IMG/VR virus record: IMGVR_UViG_3300025704_000102
Location: 1 to 25,352 of that record
Source of the DNA: a virus
DNA length: 25,352 nt
Strand: one strand, 5' to 3'
The notes below the pieces were generated by a model that was not told the origin of the DNA, searched no databases, and saw nothing but the letters and a program-made list of their open reading frames with translations. Below are positions 1 through 8,282 of the stretch, piece after piece. Both the position numbers and the translations under genes were made by a program. Positions within the stretch are counted from its first letter, which is position 1; each line of letters starts with the position of its first letter.

Positions 1-505
1 TCTCATTATTTAAATAAGGCTGAACTGTTACAGCACCGCTAGAATCAAATGCTAAGAGCTTCTGAGCGCGAACAGCCTTCACAGGTATGGTCATGTTACT
101 ATCAGTATCACTAGGATCCTGGCGCAATGCCCGATCAACCCGTTCTGATATCTGCTGCGTCATAACTACGTTTGCGTCCAGCTGGTCATTCAAGGCAGAT
201 GCCAATAAATCACCGGCAGTCGTAAAGTCAGTAGTACGCGCCAGGGGCAAATCGCCAATAATCGTCAAGTAATCGGCAGCAACCAAGGCAGTACCGCTGC
301 CCGCACCCGTAAGTGTTACTGATCCTGTACCATTAGCATTAACCGAAACAGTGTAATCAGTAGTGATAGTCAACAGGGTCGCATTCTTGTATACTGCGAT
401 ATCGGCTGCTGCTAGAATATTGAACGTAAACGCAAACGGCCCCAGCCCAGTGTTACCTGTGAACTGAACCCTCCTGGGTATTGCATCTATAGGGATATCG
501 GCCAT
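1..505 (-). CDS. Tail fibre protein, T7 gp17-type N-terminal domain (partial)
   Basis: This leftward gene starts with ATG at 505 and stays open to the left edge, giving about 168 residues. A CAGGAG ribosome site lies about 8 bases upstream. The start reads MADIPIDAIPRRVQFTGNTG, followed by a beta-rich part (FAFTFNILAAADIAVYKN, then DYTVSVN) and a segment with SERVDRALRQDPSDTDSNM and then KLLAFDSSGAV. That order is typical of the N-terminal, tail-attaching domain of T7-type fibres. The family joins the tail hub to a distal receptor-binding part, which lies outside the window. Its place after the internal virion genes fits the role. I infer a fibre; host range cannot be read from this part. Confidence 0.85.
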   Translation of the reverse strand, partial: MADIPIDAIPRRVQFTGNTGLGPFAFTFNILAAADIAVYKNATLLTITTDYTVSVNANGTGSVTLTGAGSGTALVAADYLTIIGDLPLARTTDFTTAGDLLASALNDQLDANVVMTQQISERVDRALRQDPSDTDSNMTIPVKAVRAQKLLAFDSSGAVTVQPYLNNE

Positions 506-564
506 CTATAATACTCCTGGTATTAGAACGCTTTTTAGCATATTTAGCGTATTTCTTCCATTAA

Positions 565-3015
565 TTATCTGAGTCCGCCGCCAGTCGCAATAATGCTGGA
601 GGGCGGTACAATGTACTCTTGGTTGTTTTCTCGCTTCACTCTGCGCTCCATTCGGCGCAAATACCCTGGATTCTGCATCTCCTGGAGTTGATACCAAACG
701 GCGTAGTCCATTGCAGCTTTTGTCCAAAACAGATTTGCAAACGGAAGGTTTGACTTTAGCAACCTTGTAAGCTCCCCGCCAAGGTCTGCCTCTGACCCAA
801 GCGCCACATCCCTGGCGCTGCCATAAGTATCAACTAGGTCAGAAAGCGTGCCAATAGCAGGGCCAGCGGCGGTTTCTAAAAAGGTTCCGCCATAGCGATT
901 AGCTTGGCCAAACAAAAAGTCGCCATAGATACCCAAGCCACCGCCTTGAAGCATGGCCGCAACAAATGTTTCCATAGTCGGTGGTCTTGGCTCCCGACCC
1001 TTCAATATCTCTTTGGCTTGCATTGACAAATAACCGAGCAGCGTGGTGCCTACAATTAAATTCGCAACACCGCCATACTCTTTAGCAGCCATTTGACGGC
1101 CAAGCACCTTGGTCAACATCGTCACACTGAATGATTTAAACAGCGTCAGATACCCCATCATCTCGCCTGTAAAGGTTCCCCTTTTCTGGCCTTGAGTCAG
1201 TATCGCCCTTTCTCTAGCGCCAGGCGTGGGAACCGAAACATCAGCCTCGGTAATATACATAAGATAAATGGCCTGCCTAACATCAGTGTCTTCAATCAGA
1301 TTAGGCATTAAATATTCACGCCCATCAGGGGCTTTACTTACGGCGGATCGCGCAACATCCCATTTAGCTGCGTCAATATTATATCTACTTAGCAGCCTTT
1401 GAAGATCGTCAGAAAGATCTGCAAAATCTTTAACGGCGTTGTTTGCCATATCTTTGGCAATTAAGAACGTGGCGCCGCGCTTGTTTGATTCTGTCCATTG
1501 AGTTAATAAATTGAGCCTAAAGAATATCTGCAAAGCTTTGGCAAACATCCCAGGTGTATCCTGGCTGCCGTTAAACCTAGACATAAAGTCACCCAGCATT
1601 CCATCAAACCCAACACCCATCAGGTCAGCCATTTCTCGCATGTCATTGCCTTGCCTGCCTTTAAACGAAGCTGTAAACGCTTCAGCCCAAGAGTCCAGCA
1701 TAGATGCGCCCTGGTACTGTCTGTTTGCTGCAAGCGCAGCTATATCCGCCGTAGAGCTAATAGTAGCCCCGCCAAGCTTGGCCATTGTTTCAAGTGCTCT
1801 TACGTTTTTGCCGATCTCTGCAAACATATTGCTCATAATGCCTAGTTCTGACTGATACACAGCGCCGGTTAGTTCTCCCATTTCATTGCCAAATTGCTCG
1901 TCTAGCTTGTCAAGTTCTTTTTTGTTATCAAGGTATTTGTCCCGATATTGCCGCCTTACTTTCTGAACAATCTTATCGACCATAGCCTCTGGATTGGTTC
2001 CCAGCTTCTGCATTAGCGCAGTAGATCGGGCAGAACGGGATATGTCTTGCAGGAATGCGCTGCTTAAAGACCCAATACCAAACTCTTGGTCGTATAGATA
2101 CCATTGATCTGAGTCTTTAAACTCCAATAGCCTGGACGCGCTTTCTTTTTTAGCAAGGTTTCTCGGACCCGTAAAAGCTCTGCCAACATCCGTGGGCTGA
2201 TCTTGCATCCTAATACCACTTACCAGTGACGCCCAAACACTACCTAAAAACCTTTCAATGTCATCAGGCTCAACGCCCATCTTTTCATAATCAAGCTTAT
2301 CCCTAACCCCATCTCGCCAGGCTTTTTCGCCAGCCCTAATCATTTTGCTGCGGTCATGGGACGCTCTCACCACATAGCCTTGTCGCGCCCCAACAAAACC
2401 ACCAGCTTTATTCAATCTTCGCAATGCTTCTCTTTGGACGTTAAACATGATCTTGGCTGTCTTGTAAGCATCCTCTGTTACGCCAATATCAGCCCTGCCT
2501 TTTGGGTTTGCCGTGTTAAAGTTAGACAGGGCTTTGGCAACCTGACGTTCATACTCCCCTTTCATCTTTTCAAATTTAACTTCCAACCCTTCTTTGCGTA
2601 ATGCCGCAATTAATGCGCCAGCGTATTCGTTGTTCAAAGCCTGCACTCTGGCTCCAACGGCATCGCCAGCACCTTGAAATGGGTAATTGGATCCGACCAA
2701 AATGGCTCGTATACCTTCCATCGGACTATAGCCAGCTTCAACAGCCGCCCGTATAACATTGTCTATATCTTTCTCTCGCAAGAAATTAATATACCTGTTC
2801 CGGCGCTCCAGCTTTGCTGCCAGCTTTGCCTGGTTGCCAATCATCATGCCTTGCTTGTACAGCTGCTCGTCTAGGGCGCCCAGATCGCCAACAGTTCTTT
2901 CATTGGCAGTTATCCGCCTCTTCTGGGATTCAAGCTCTTTAACGATCGCCTTGATATCTTCAAGAGACAATTTGTCGCCAACAGCATCTTTAACTCTTTT
3001 TACGCAATCGACCAT
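565..3015 (-). CDS. Internal virion / DNA-ejection protein, C-terminal gp16-like half
   Basis: This 816-residue protein starts with ATG at 3015, overlapping the upstream TAA by one base (TAATG), with GAGGGA just upstream. An in-frame TTG at 3033 is a weaker alternative. The sequence is largely helical and charged. A hydrophobic stretch (VANLIVGTTLLGYLSM) lies in the last third, and the C terminus has the LPFANLFWTKAAMDY and LRRMERRVKRENNQ pattern seen at the ends of large podovirus internal or ejected proteins. By position it is the last core protein before the fibre and would correspond to the distal part of T7 gp16. I see no transglycosylase motif. The virion role rests on context and general resemblance, not on a recognised catalytic domain. 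Confidence 0.7.
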   Translation of the reverse strand: MVDCVKRVKDAVGDKLSLEDIKAIVKELESQKRRITANERTVGDLGALDEQLYKQGMMIGNQAKLAAKLERRNRYINFLREKDIDNVIRAAVEAGYSPMEGIRAILVGSNYPFQGAGDAVGARVQALNNEYAGALIAALRKEGLEVKFEKMKGEYERQVAKALSNFNTANPKGRADIGVTEDAYKTAKIMFNVQREALRRLNKAGGFVGARQGYVVRASHDRSKMIRAGEKAWRDGVRDKLDYEKMGVEPDDIERFLGSVWASLVSGIRMQDQPTDVGRAFTGPRNLAKKESASRLLEFKDSDQWYLYDQEFGIGSLSSAFLQDISRSARSTALMQKLGTNPEAMVDKIVQKVRRQYRDKYLDNKKELDKLDEQFGNEMGELTGAVYQSELGIMSNMFAEIGKNVRALETMAKLGGATISSTADIAALAANRQYQGASMLDSWAEAFTASFKGRQGNDMREMADLMGVGFDGMLGDFMSRFNGSQDTPGMFAKALQIFFRLNLLTQWTESNKRGATFLIAKDMANNAVKDFADLSDDLQRLLSRYNIDAAKWDVARSAVSKAPDGREYLMPNLIEDTDVRQAIYLMYITEADVSVPTPGARERAILTQGQKRGTFTGEMMGYLTLFKSFSVTMLTKVLGRQMAAKEYGGVANLIVGTTLLGYLSMQAKEILKGREPRPPTMETFVAAMLQGGGLGIYGDFLFGQANRYGGTFLETAAGPAIGTLSDLVDTYGSARDVALGSEADLGGELTRLLKSNLPFANLFWTKAAMDYAVWYQLQEMQNPGYLRRMERRVKRENNQEYIVPPSSIIATGGGLR

Positions 3016-5612
3016 TAGTCCCTCATTATGCAAGACGCAGCAATCTGCGCGCCGTCATCATAGTCATTTGCATACTGGTCAATTTCATCCAACTCATCCA
3101 AGTATGCAGCCTCTTCTGGGGTTATATCTCCAGACGCTCGATAATCATTAATCAAGTCGTCAGCCTCAACAATATCCGAATCCAAAGTCTCAATATCAAA
3201 AGTGCTAAAATCTTCATCAGGCATTGCCTTAGTATCCGGGAATCGCTCCTTGTACTTTGCAACTATCGCCTCAACGCCTTGATTCACTTCAGCCGCGGCT
3301 TCTATTTCAGCATAGGCTTCTGGATCTTCTCCCAGCATTTTGTTAGTCCGATCAATCCTTTGCTGCGCCATTCTCTTGGCTTTCTCGCCTTTAAGGTCAA
3401 TCCCGACTTCCTTTGCAGCCTGGTCAAGCGTTAAATCTTTCTGGGCCATGAGCGTGCCAATTCTGGATATCTCGTCGATAGTCAGATCAGCAAACCCGTA
3501 TTTATTTAGTTCGTCATTGATGGCTTCGCTTTCTCGCAGCCTTCTCTGGCTGTCAATAAACGCCTGGATATCGCCCTCGTATTCTGGCCCAATATCCTTG
3601 ATATAAACCCGCAAGAAATCATCTAGCCCTTCATCGTCTAGCCTGGTCAATTGATCCAATTGCAACTCAAGATCGGTAAGCCTTGCAGCGTCATCTGGGC
3701 TTGCAACGCGATCGCCAGCCCTTAACAAGTCTTCGACAAAGGCAATGGCTTCACCCATATCGTATTGTCTGATGTAGCCTCCCTGCACCAGTCTTTCAGC
3801 TAACTGTTCAGGTGTTAATCCTTTATCGCCCGCTCTCCAAAATGGCTTGCCAAACTCACCTTTTAAAGACCCGTATTCTTTTTTGTTTATGCCGGATTCG
3901 GCAGACCAAGACTTTTGATTAAGCCCTCCAAATGCAGCTATGACCTTGCCCATCTTAGGCATCTCATCGATCTTAGCTATTTCCTTTTCAATGTCTGTTC
4001 GGATCTGTTGTATAGATGTGCCAGCCGGATAAGATTCAGTTGCAGCCAGATACTCTTCGTATATCTTGCCTGTCTCATCTTCTTCCTTCCAGAATGCTCT
4101 CCATGCCGCAAGCTCTTTCTGGGCGCCAGGTTTAGTTGAATAGGTAGATTTGCCTCGAACATCAGCATCCAAAGCTTTTAGTAATTCAGGTACGGATTCT
4201 TTCTTGATGAACCCCTTCTTCTTTGCCAGCTTCGCCATCTTCTTTAAGTCAACGCCGCCAGCAGGATTGTAAACAACCATGCCTTCTGGGTTTACTCTCT
4301 TGGGTTCAGGCTTCTTTTTAACCTCAGCCTCAGCCTCAGCCTTTGCTTGCTTGACTTTTAATTCGTCGCTTGCCTCTTTTACTAGATCGGCAAGGCTTTT
4401 GGGTTTCCCTGGTGCTGGCGCAACCGTAGGCGCAACCGCAGGGGTTGGTTCAACAGCCTCTAATTGAACGCCACCTTTAGAAGCAACGTACTCCATCAGC
4501 CGCATTGGACGTTTCGGTGTCGGTGTAATAGTTACGCCGATATCAATCTCTTCACCCATTGCGTGCTGCGTAATAGCTAAAGTAGCGGCTTCTTGCTGAG
4601 ATGTTCTTTCAGCGTTTGATTGCACCCTGGGCTGCGGCTCGCCATCTATACGCTCACCACCAACAGATTTAGGGGCTGGCATGTAATACTTGATTAGTTC
4701 TGGATCAAACCTGGCATCAAAGCCTTCAACGGCAACTTCTATATCGCCTTCTGTGGGAAGGTTGCCAGCTTTAGATCGAGCAAATGCACCGGCAACAGTT
4801 CCAATCCCGCCACCCAAGAATGTCCCAACGCCTACGTTAAACAAGGCATCGGTCATCGTGTAATCAAGCTGCTGGCTTTTTGACAACAAGTAATAACCAG
4901 GCTCAGTAACAACCGATCCAACGAAGCCATTTGCGGCGCCTACCAAAGTTCTTCTGCCAACTTCGCCCAGGCGAGCAATAGCGGCTACCTTTGGGGCTTG
5001 TCCGACAAACGGAATAAATGCTGTGGCTAATTCCAATGGGTCAACCATTGCTGCCAGAACGCCTGTACCAAACTGGGCGCCGGTCGATAGCAAGCCTTTT
5101 GGGCCATACTCGATCATTGCCATCCTGATCTGTTCGGCTCTTTTATTCTCAGCCAGGATATCTGCTTCGCCCTGAGTCATGGGCAAGTCAAACTTCAACC
5201 CTAGATCGCCATACTGTGCGTTTAGATCTTCAGGGGTTCTTAATCTGCCTTCTTCAATGCTTCGCCTGGTTTGTTCAGACATAAAGCTTTGATAGCCTTC
5301 TTCGACTTCTGCAAGTCTGCCTCTAATTGTTTCGTACTCAGGAGTATCTGGATTGGCAAATGTTAAAGATCTATTGAGCTGCTTAATGCTCTGGATGCGA
5401 TCACGTTCGGCAATCGTTACTTGCTTGCGCTGTTCTTCGGTGTATCTGTCCCTGTCAGCTAAAGCCCGCTCTGCTTGAGTAAAGGCTAGGTCGGTCAAAG
5501 TTTCGTCAAACCGTCCCGCAAGCGCAGTGGTCAGATCAATCTCGCGCAACTGGGCGCCAAAAGTTCTAAGGTTTCTGCTGTCGTATAGCTTCCTGGTGAG
5601 AGGCGCTGGCAT
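3015..5612 (-). CDS. Internal virion protein, N-terminal gp16-like / large polyvalent-type protein
   Basis: This 865-residue protein starts with ATG at 5612, overlapping the preceding TAA by one base. Residues 1-165 are charged and helical. Residues about 172-280 are rich in Gly, Ala and hydrophobic residues (GTGVLAAMVDP, ATAFIPFVGQ, GVGTFLGGGIGTVAGAFA), which suggests membrane-interacting helices as in ejected core proteins. A Pro/Ala/Lys-rich linker follows at about 395-450, then a second helical region, and an acidic C terminus. The gene sits between the gp15-like and last core proteins and is coupled to both by TAATG overlaps. Together with the next gene it would do the work of T7 gp16 (trans-envelope channel). 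No lysozyme-like or transglycosylase motif was found by eye. Confidence 0.65.
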   Translation of the reverse strand: MPAPLTRKLYDSRNLRTFGAQLREIDLTTALAGRFDETLTDLAFTQAERALADRDRYTEEQRKQVTIAERDRIQSIKQLNRSLTFANPDTPEYETIRGRLAEVEEGYQSFMSEQTRRSIEEGRLRTPEDLNAQYGDLGLKFDLPMTQGEADILAENKRAEQIRMAMIEYGPKGLLSTGAQFGTGVLAAMVDPLELATAFIPFVGQAPKVAAIARLGEVGRRTLVGAANGFVGSVVTEPGYYLLSKSQQLDYTMTDALFNVGVGTFLGGGIGTVAGAFARSKAGNLPTEGDIEVAVEGFDARFDPELIKYYMPAPKSVGGERIDGEPQPRVQSNAERTSQQEAATLAITQHAMGEEIDIGVTITPTPKRPMRLMEYVASKGGVQLEAVEPTPAVAPTVAPAPGKPKSLADLVKEASDELKVKQAKAEAEAEVKKKPEPKRVNPEGMVVYNPAGGVDLKKMAKLAKKKGFIKKESVPELLKALDADVRGKSTYSTKPGAQKELAAWRAFWKEEDETGKIYEEYLAATESYPAGTSIQQIRTDIEKEIAKIDEMPKMGKVIAAFGGLNQKSWSAESGINKKEYGSLKGEFGKPFWRAGDKGLTPEQLAERLVQGGYIRQYDMGEAIAFVEDLLRAGDRVASPDDAARLTDLELQLDQLTRLDDEGLDDFLRVYIKDIGPEYEGDIQAFIDSQRRLRESEAINDELNKYGFADLTIDEISRIGTLMAQKDLTLDQAAKEVGIDLKGEKAKRMAQQRIDRTNKMLGEDPEAYAEIEAAAEVNQGVEAIVAKYKERFPDTKAMPDEDFSTFDIETLDSDIVEADDLINDYRASGDITPEEAAYLDELDEIDQYANDYDDGAQIAASCIMRD
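4321..4342. repeat. Short CAGCCT tandem repeat in coding sequence
   Basis: A hexamer, CAGCCT on the plus strand, is repeated about three times here. It encodes the alternating Ala-Glu stretch in the linker of the 865-residue internal virion protein. It is probably a simple-sequence expansion in a flexible linker. Confidence 0.6.
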
Positions 5613-7735
5613 TAGAGAAACCCACCAGCTGCAACAATGTCTAACCTTGGCGGGGCATTTAAAAATACGGACAAAGCATTAAACTTCAGCTCGTAATAAT
5701 TGCCATCTTGAAGCTTGACAGGCAACATATCTCCATTTAGGTTGTAATGCAGAACCGCACCATCTCCAGTTTCATTGTTTAACCAAACGCCATCGCTTGA
5801 TAGAGACTCAACATCTACCGCCATGTCGATATAGCCAGGTAAATTGGGATCATTCAAAGGCGCCAGGCCAGCCTGTTCTAACCTACTGGGTTCTAAGGCT
5901 TCCTCCAGGTGGGACAAGACATAATTAGGATTAGCGTCTCGCGGAACAATTATCATCGCATTGTCTTCAAGCATTACCGTTTCAGGGAACATATCTTCTA
6001 TAACCATTTCAACAGCCGTTAGCGCTGTTGTATTGGTGTTGTTCATATATCCATAGCCAAGTTTTTTAGCAACATCATAATTCATGTTCAACGTCTTTAA
6101 CGCCGCATTAGTTATGTCACCCCCTGTAAATGCAGTGGAATACTCTTGCATTGCATCCAAGTACAACATATCGAAGTCTTTTGCCTTGCCAGCTTCAAGC
6201 GGCTTTTTAAGCTCGTCCGGAGTAACAGTGCTCAACCCAATAATCCTTTCGGCTAAAACGGGTTTGTCTCCAAGATATCTGCCGCCAACAGCATATTCTG
6301 ATGCCAGACCAGCCTTGGTTAGATCCTGCAATGCCGTTTCATAGTTCTGCCCATACAAGGACTGCATTGCTCTTAATTCATTTACAACAACGTCAAGCTG
6401 CCCATCTTTGGTAGCTTTATCAAGTGCCGCCACCGTATTGTTTGCTTCTGAGGTAGTTAAGAAAGGTGCAGTAAATCCAGGGTTTTTGCCCTCCATATAG
6501 TCTTGGTCATCTTGCCGTTTGATAATCGATTCTTGGTCTACAAGCGGTTTAACTTCCAGCTGACCTGTGCGGATATACCAGCCATAAGGATCAGATCTTA
6601 ACTGGGCATTCATGTTCTTATACAGCTCTTCGCTGGCCTGGAGCATTGCAGCTTTGTTTCTAAAATCAGGATTATCTGTGGTCATTCCCGAGACGGCTGT
6701 TCTCTGTGTATTAACATCAGCAGCCAAGTCGGCAACGCTCATATTCTGTAGCGCTGGGAATCTTTCCGCTACAAAGTTTAGCTGGTCAAGATCTTGTTGA
6801 AGAGATGGATCCACCCTGCCGTATAGGTCAACATTTTGTTGGATCTCAAGCATGGCTTCTGGAGATATTTGCGCTCCCAACTCAAGGTTAGTCATCGTGT
6901 CTTGTATGGTTCTTCTGGTCGTCTTGACCTTAACCTCGAAATTCCTGCGCTCTTGGTTAAGCTGGCTTTCCAACTCCCGCTTTACTGGCGCAATATCCTC
7001 TATGGTTAGTCCAGTAATCTTCAAGTTATTAATATAATTTTCTTTGTCTTCCAGCGTCACAAGCTTGCTATAGCGGTATACAGCATTATTCTTTAACATC
7101 TTTTCACGGAGGTTTTGCGCTTCTTTTGCTGCCGATACTGGATTGTAGCCATGATCCAAAGCGTATTGCTCGGCCTCTGCTGTCAGTTCTTCTACCCCTT
7201 CAGGTGAAAATGAGTCGGATGAAGAGTACAGTTCAGAGTTAATCGCTATCTGGTTTAAGCCCTGGATCGATTCTGCTTTTAATTTCTTAACGGCTTCTTG
7301 CTGATGATAGGTTGTGTAGTTTTCTGCATGAATTGCCGAGATTGACAACAGATCGTTCTGCAAGAATGTGGCTCTTTCTACGTCCAAGCTTTCAGCAGAC
7401 GCCATGAATCCGTCAGTCAAGTCTGCCAAGCTTCCAACAACTTCATCCATCGATACAAGCTCTGGCGATTGCTTGGCTTGGGCAACTATATCGTTGACCT
7501 GAATAGAATAAGCAGTCTTTAAGGAATCCGCTTGTATTCTTTGGTAGGCGGCGTTCTGTTCTTCCTCTTCCTTGGTTCGCTTGATCTCACGCTCTTGTAT
7601 TTCACGATCAACAAACGCAGCCATCTTGCCAATGCTTTCAGAGAACCTGGCTTGTTCGCGCATACCGGCAAAGTCAATCTGCCCAATCCCAGCAGCTTGA
7701 ACCCTTCCCGCTTCATATCTTGGTAATCTTGCCAT
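5612..7735 (-). CDS. Internal virion protein, T7 gp15-like
   Basis: This 707-residue protein starts with ATG at 7735, nine bases after the gp14-like stop, with a purine-rich AGAGA upstream. The start reads MARLPRYEAGRVQAAGIGQIDF and leads into a long, charged helical region with a Glu-rich run (KEEEEQNAAYQRIQ) near residue 57. No transmembrane helix or signal peptide is seen, and the protein is soluble-looking and mainly alpha-helical throughout. In T7-like phages the gene between the gp14 and gp16 homologues encodes the second internal core protein, which is ejected into the periplasm, and length and position match (T7 gp15 is about 750 residues). The assignment rests on synteny and overall character; I saw no diagnostic motif. 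Confidence 0.7.
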   Translation of the reverse strand: MARLPRYEAGRVQAAGIGQIDFAGMREQARFSESIGKMAAFVDREIQEREIKRTKEEEEQNAAYQRIQADSLKTAYSIQVNDIVAQAKQSPELVSMDEVVGSLADLTDGFMASAESLDVERATFLQNDLLSISAIHAENYTTYHQQEAVKKLKAESIQGLNQIAINSELYSSSDSFSPEGVEELTAEAEQYALDHGYNPVSAAKEAQNLREKMLKNNAVYRYSKLVTLEDKENYINNLKITGLTIEDIAPVKRELESQLNQERRNFEVKVKTTRRTIQDTMTNLELGAQISPEAMLEIQQNVDLYGRVDPSLQQDLDQLNFVAERFPALQNMSVADLAADVNTQRTAVSGMTTDNPDFRNKAAMLQASEELYKNMNAQLRSDPYGWYIRTGQLEVKPLVDQESIIKRQDDQDYMEGKNPGFTAPFLTTSEANNTVAALDKATKDGQLDVVVNELRAMQSLYGQNYETALQDLTKAGLASEYAVGGRYLGDKPVLAERIIGLSTVTPDELKKPLEAGKAKDFDMLYLDAMQEYSTAFTGGDITNAALKTLNMNYDVAKKLGYGYMNNTNTTALTAVEMVIEDMFPETVMLEDNAMIIVPRDANPNYVLSHLEEALEPSRLEQAGLAPLNDPNLPGYIDMAVDVESLSSDGVWLNNETGDGAVLHYNLNGDMLPVKLQDGNYYELKFNALSVFLNAPPRLDIVAAGGFL

Positions 7736-7744
7736 CTTTAATCT

Positions 7745-8281
7745 CTACGTTACTGGCGCTGGTGGCGGTGTTGTTGTTGTCGTTGTCGTTTTTGGTGTTG
7801 GTATTTTGGCCGCGAGCTTTAATGCCGATGGGGCTAGAGATGTAGCAGCCGTGAGCATCCCGGATCTATATGCCGCCTTACCAGCAGCTTTGTACTGTTG
7901 AGCCTGGTAATTGGCCATTCCTGTCGCAATAATTGCGTTATCTCTGGACTGGTTATAATCCCTGGATCCTTCTCTCATAGCATAATTTTGCAGGTTTAAT
8001 GCGCTGCCTGACAACGGATCAACACCACCAGCAGCAGCTCGCGCAACCGTGGATGCCAGATTTTCGTTTAACTGACGCAAAACATTAATGCCTTGCTGTT
8101 TGTATTGCAGTGCTTGAGCACGGCCCCTAAGCCTTTCTTGTGCAGCTTGAGCGTCATACTGTGCTCGTGCTACGGCGCCGCCCCTCCAAGCCGAATATGC
8201 CTGAGTCCCAGCTGCGATATAAGGCGCTGCAACTTTCAAGCCGCCAACGATTGCGGGAATGAATGCAAGTACTTGAGCCAT
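7745..8281 (-). CDS. Internal virion protein, T7 gp14-like
   Basis: This 178-residue protein has a hydrophobic, Ala/Gly-rich N terminus (FIPAIVGGLKVAAPYIAAG) followed by a helical region (AQYDAQAAQERLRGRAQAL). The segment GGVDPLSGSALNLQ resembles the 'xxPxSGSxLxL' motif common in gp14-like internal proteins. It ends in a Thr/Pro tail with seven Thr in a row, encoded by a GTT/GTC-rich run at about 7767-7796. The start at 8281 is one base from the upstream stop. In T7 this protein forms the outer-membrane part of the ejection channel; that role is inferred from the family. Confidence 0.75.
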   Translation of the reverse strand: MAQVLAFIPAIVGGLKVAAPYIAAGTQAYSAWRGGAVARAQYDAQAAQERLRGRAQALQYKQQGINVLRQLNENLASTVARAAAGGVDPLSGSALNLQNYAMREGSRDYNQSRDNAIIATGMANYQAQQYKAAGKAAYRSGMLTAATSLAPSALKLAAKIPTPKTTTTTTTPPPAPVT

Positions 8282-8282
8282 A

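Noticed and set aside
396-405. Third copy of GCGATATCGG as an operator
   Set aside because: It lies within the tail fibre coding sequence, where it encodes Ala-Asp-Ile-Ala, and has no promoter context.
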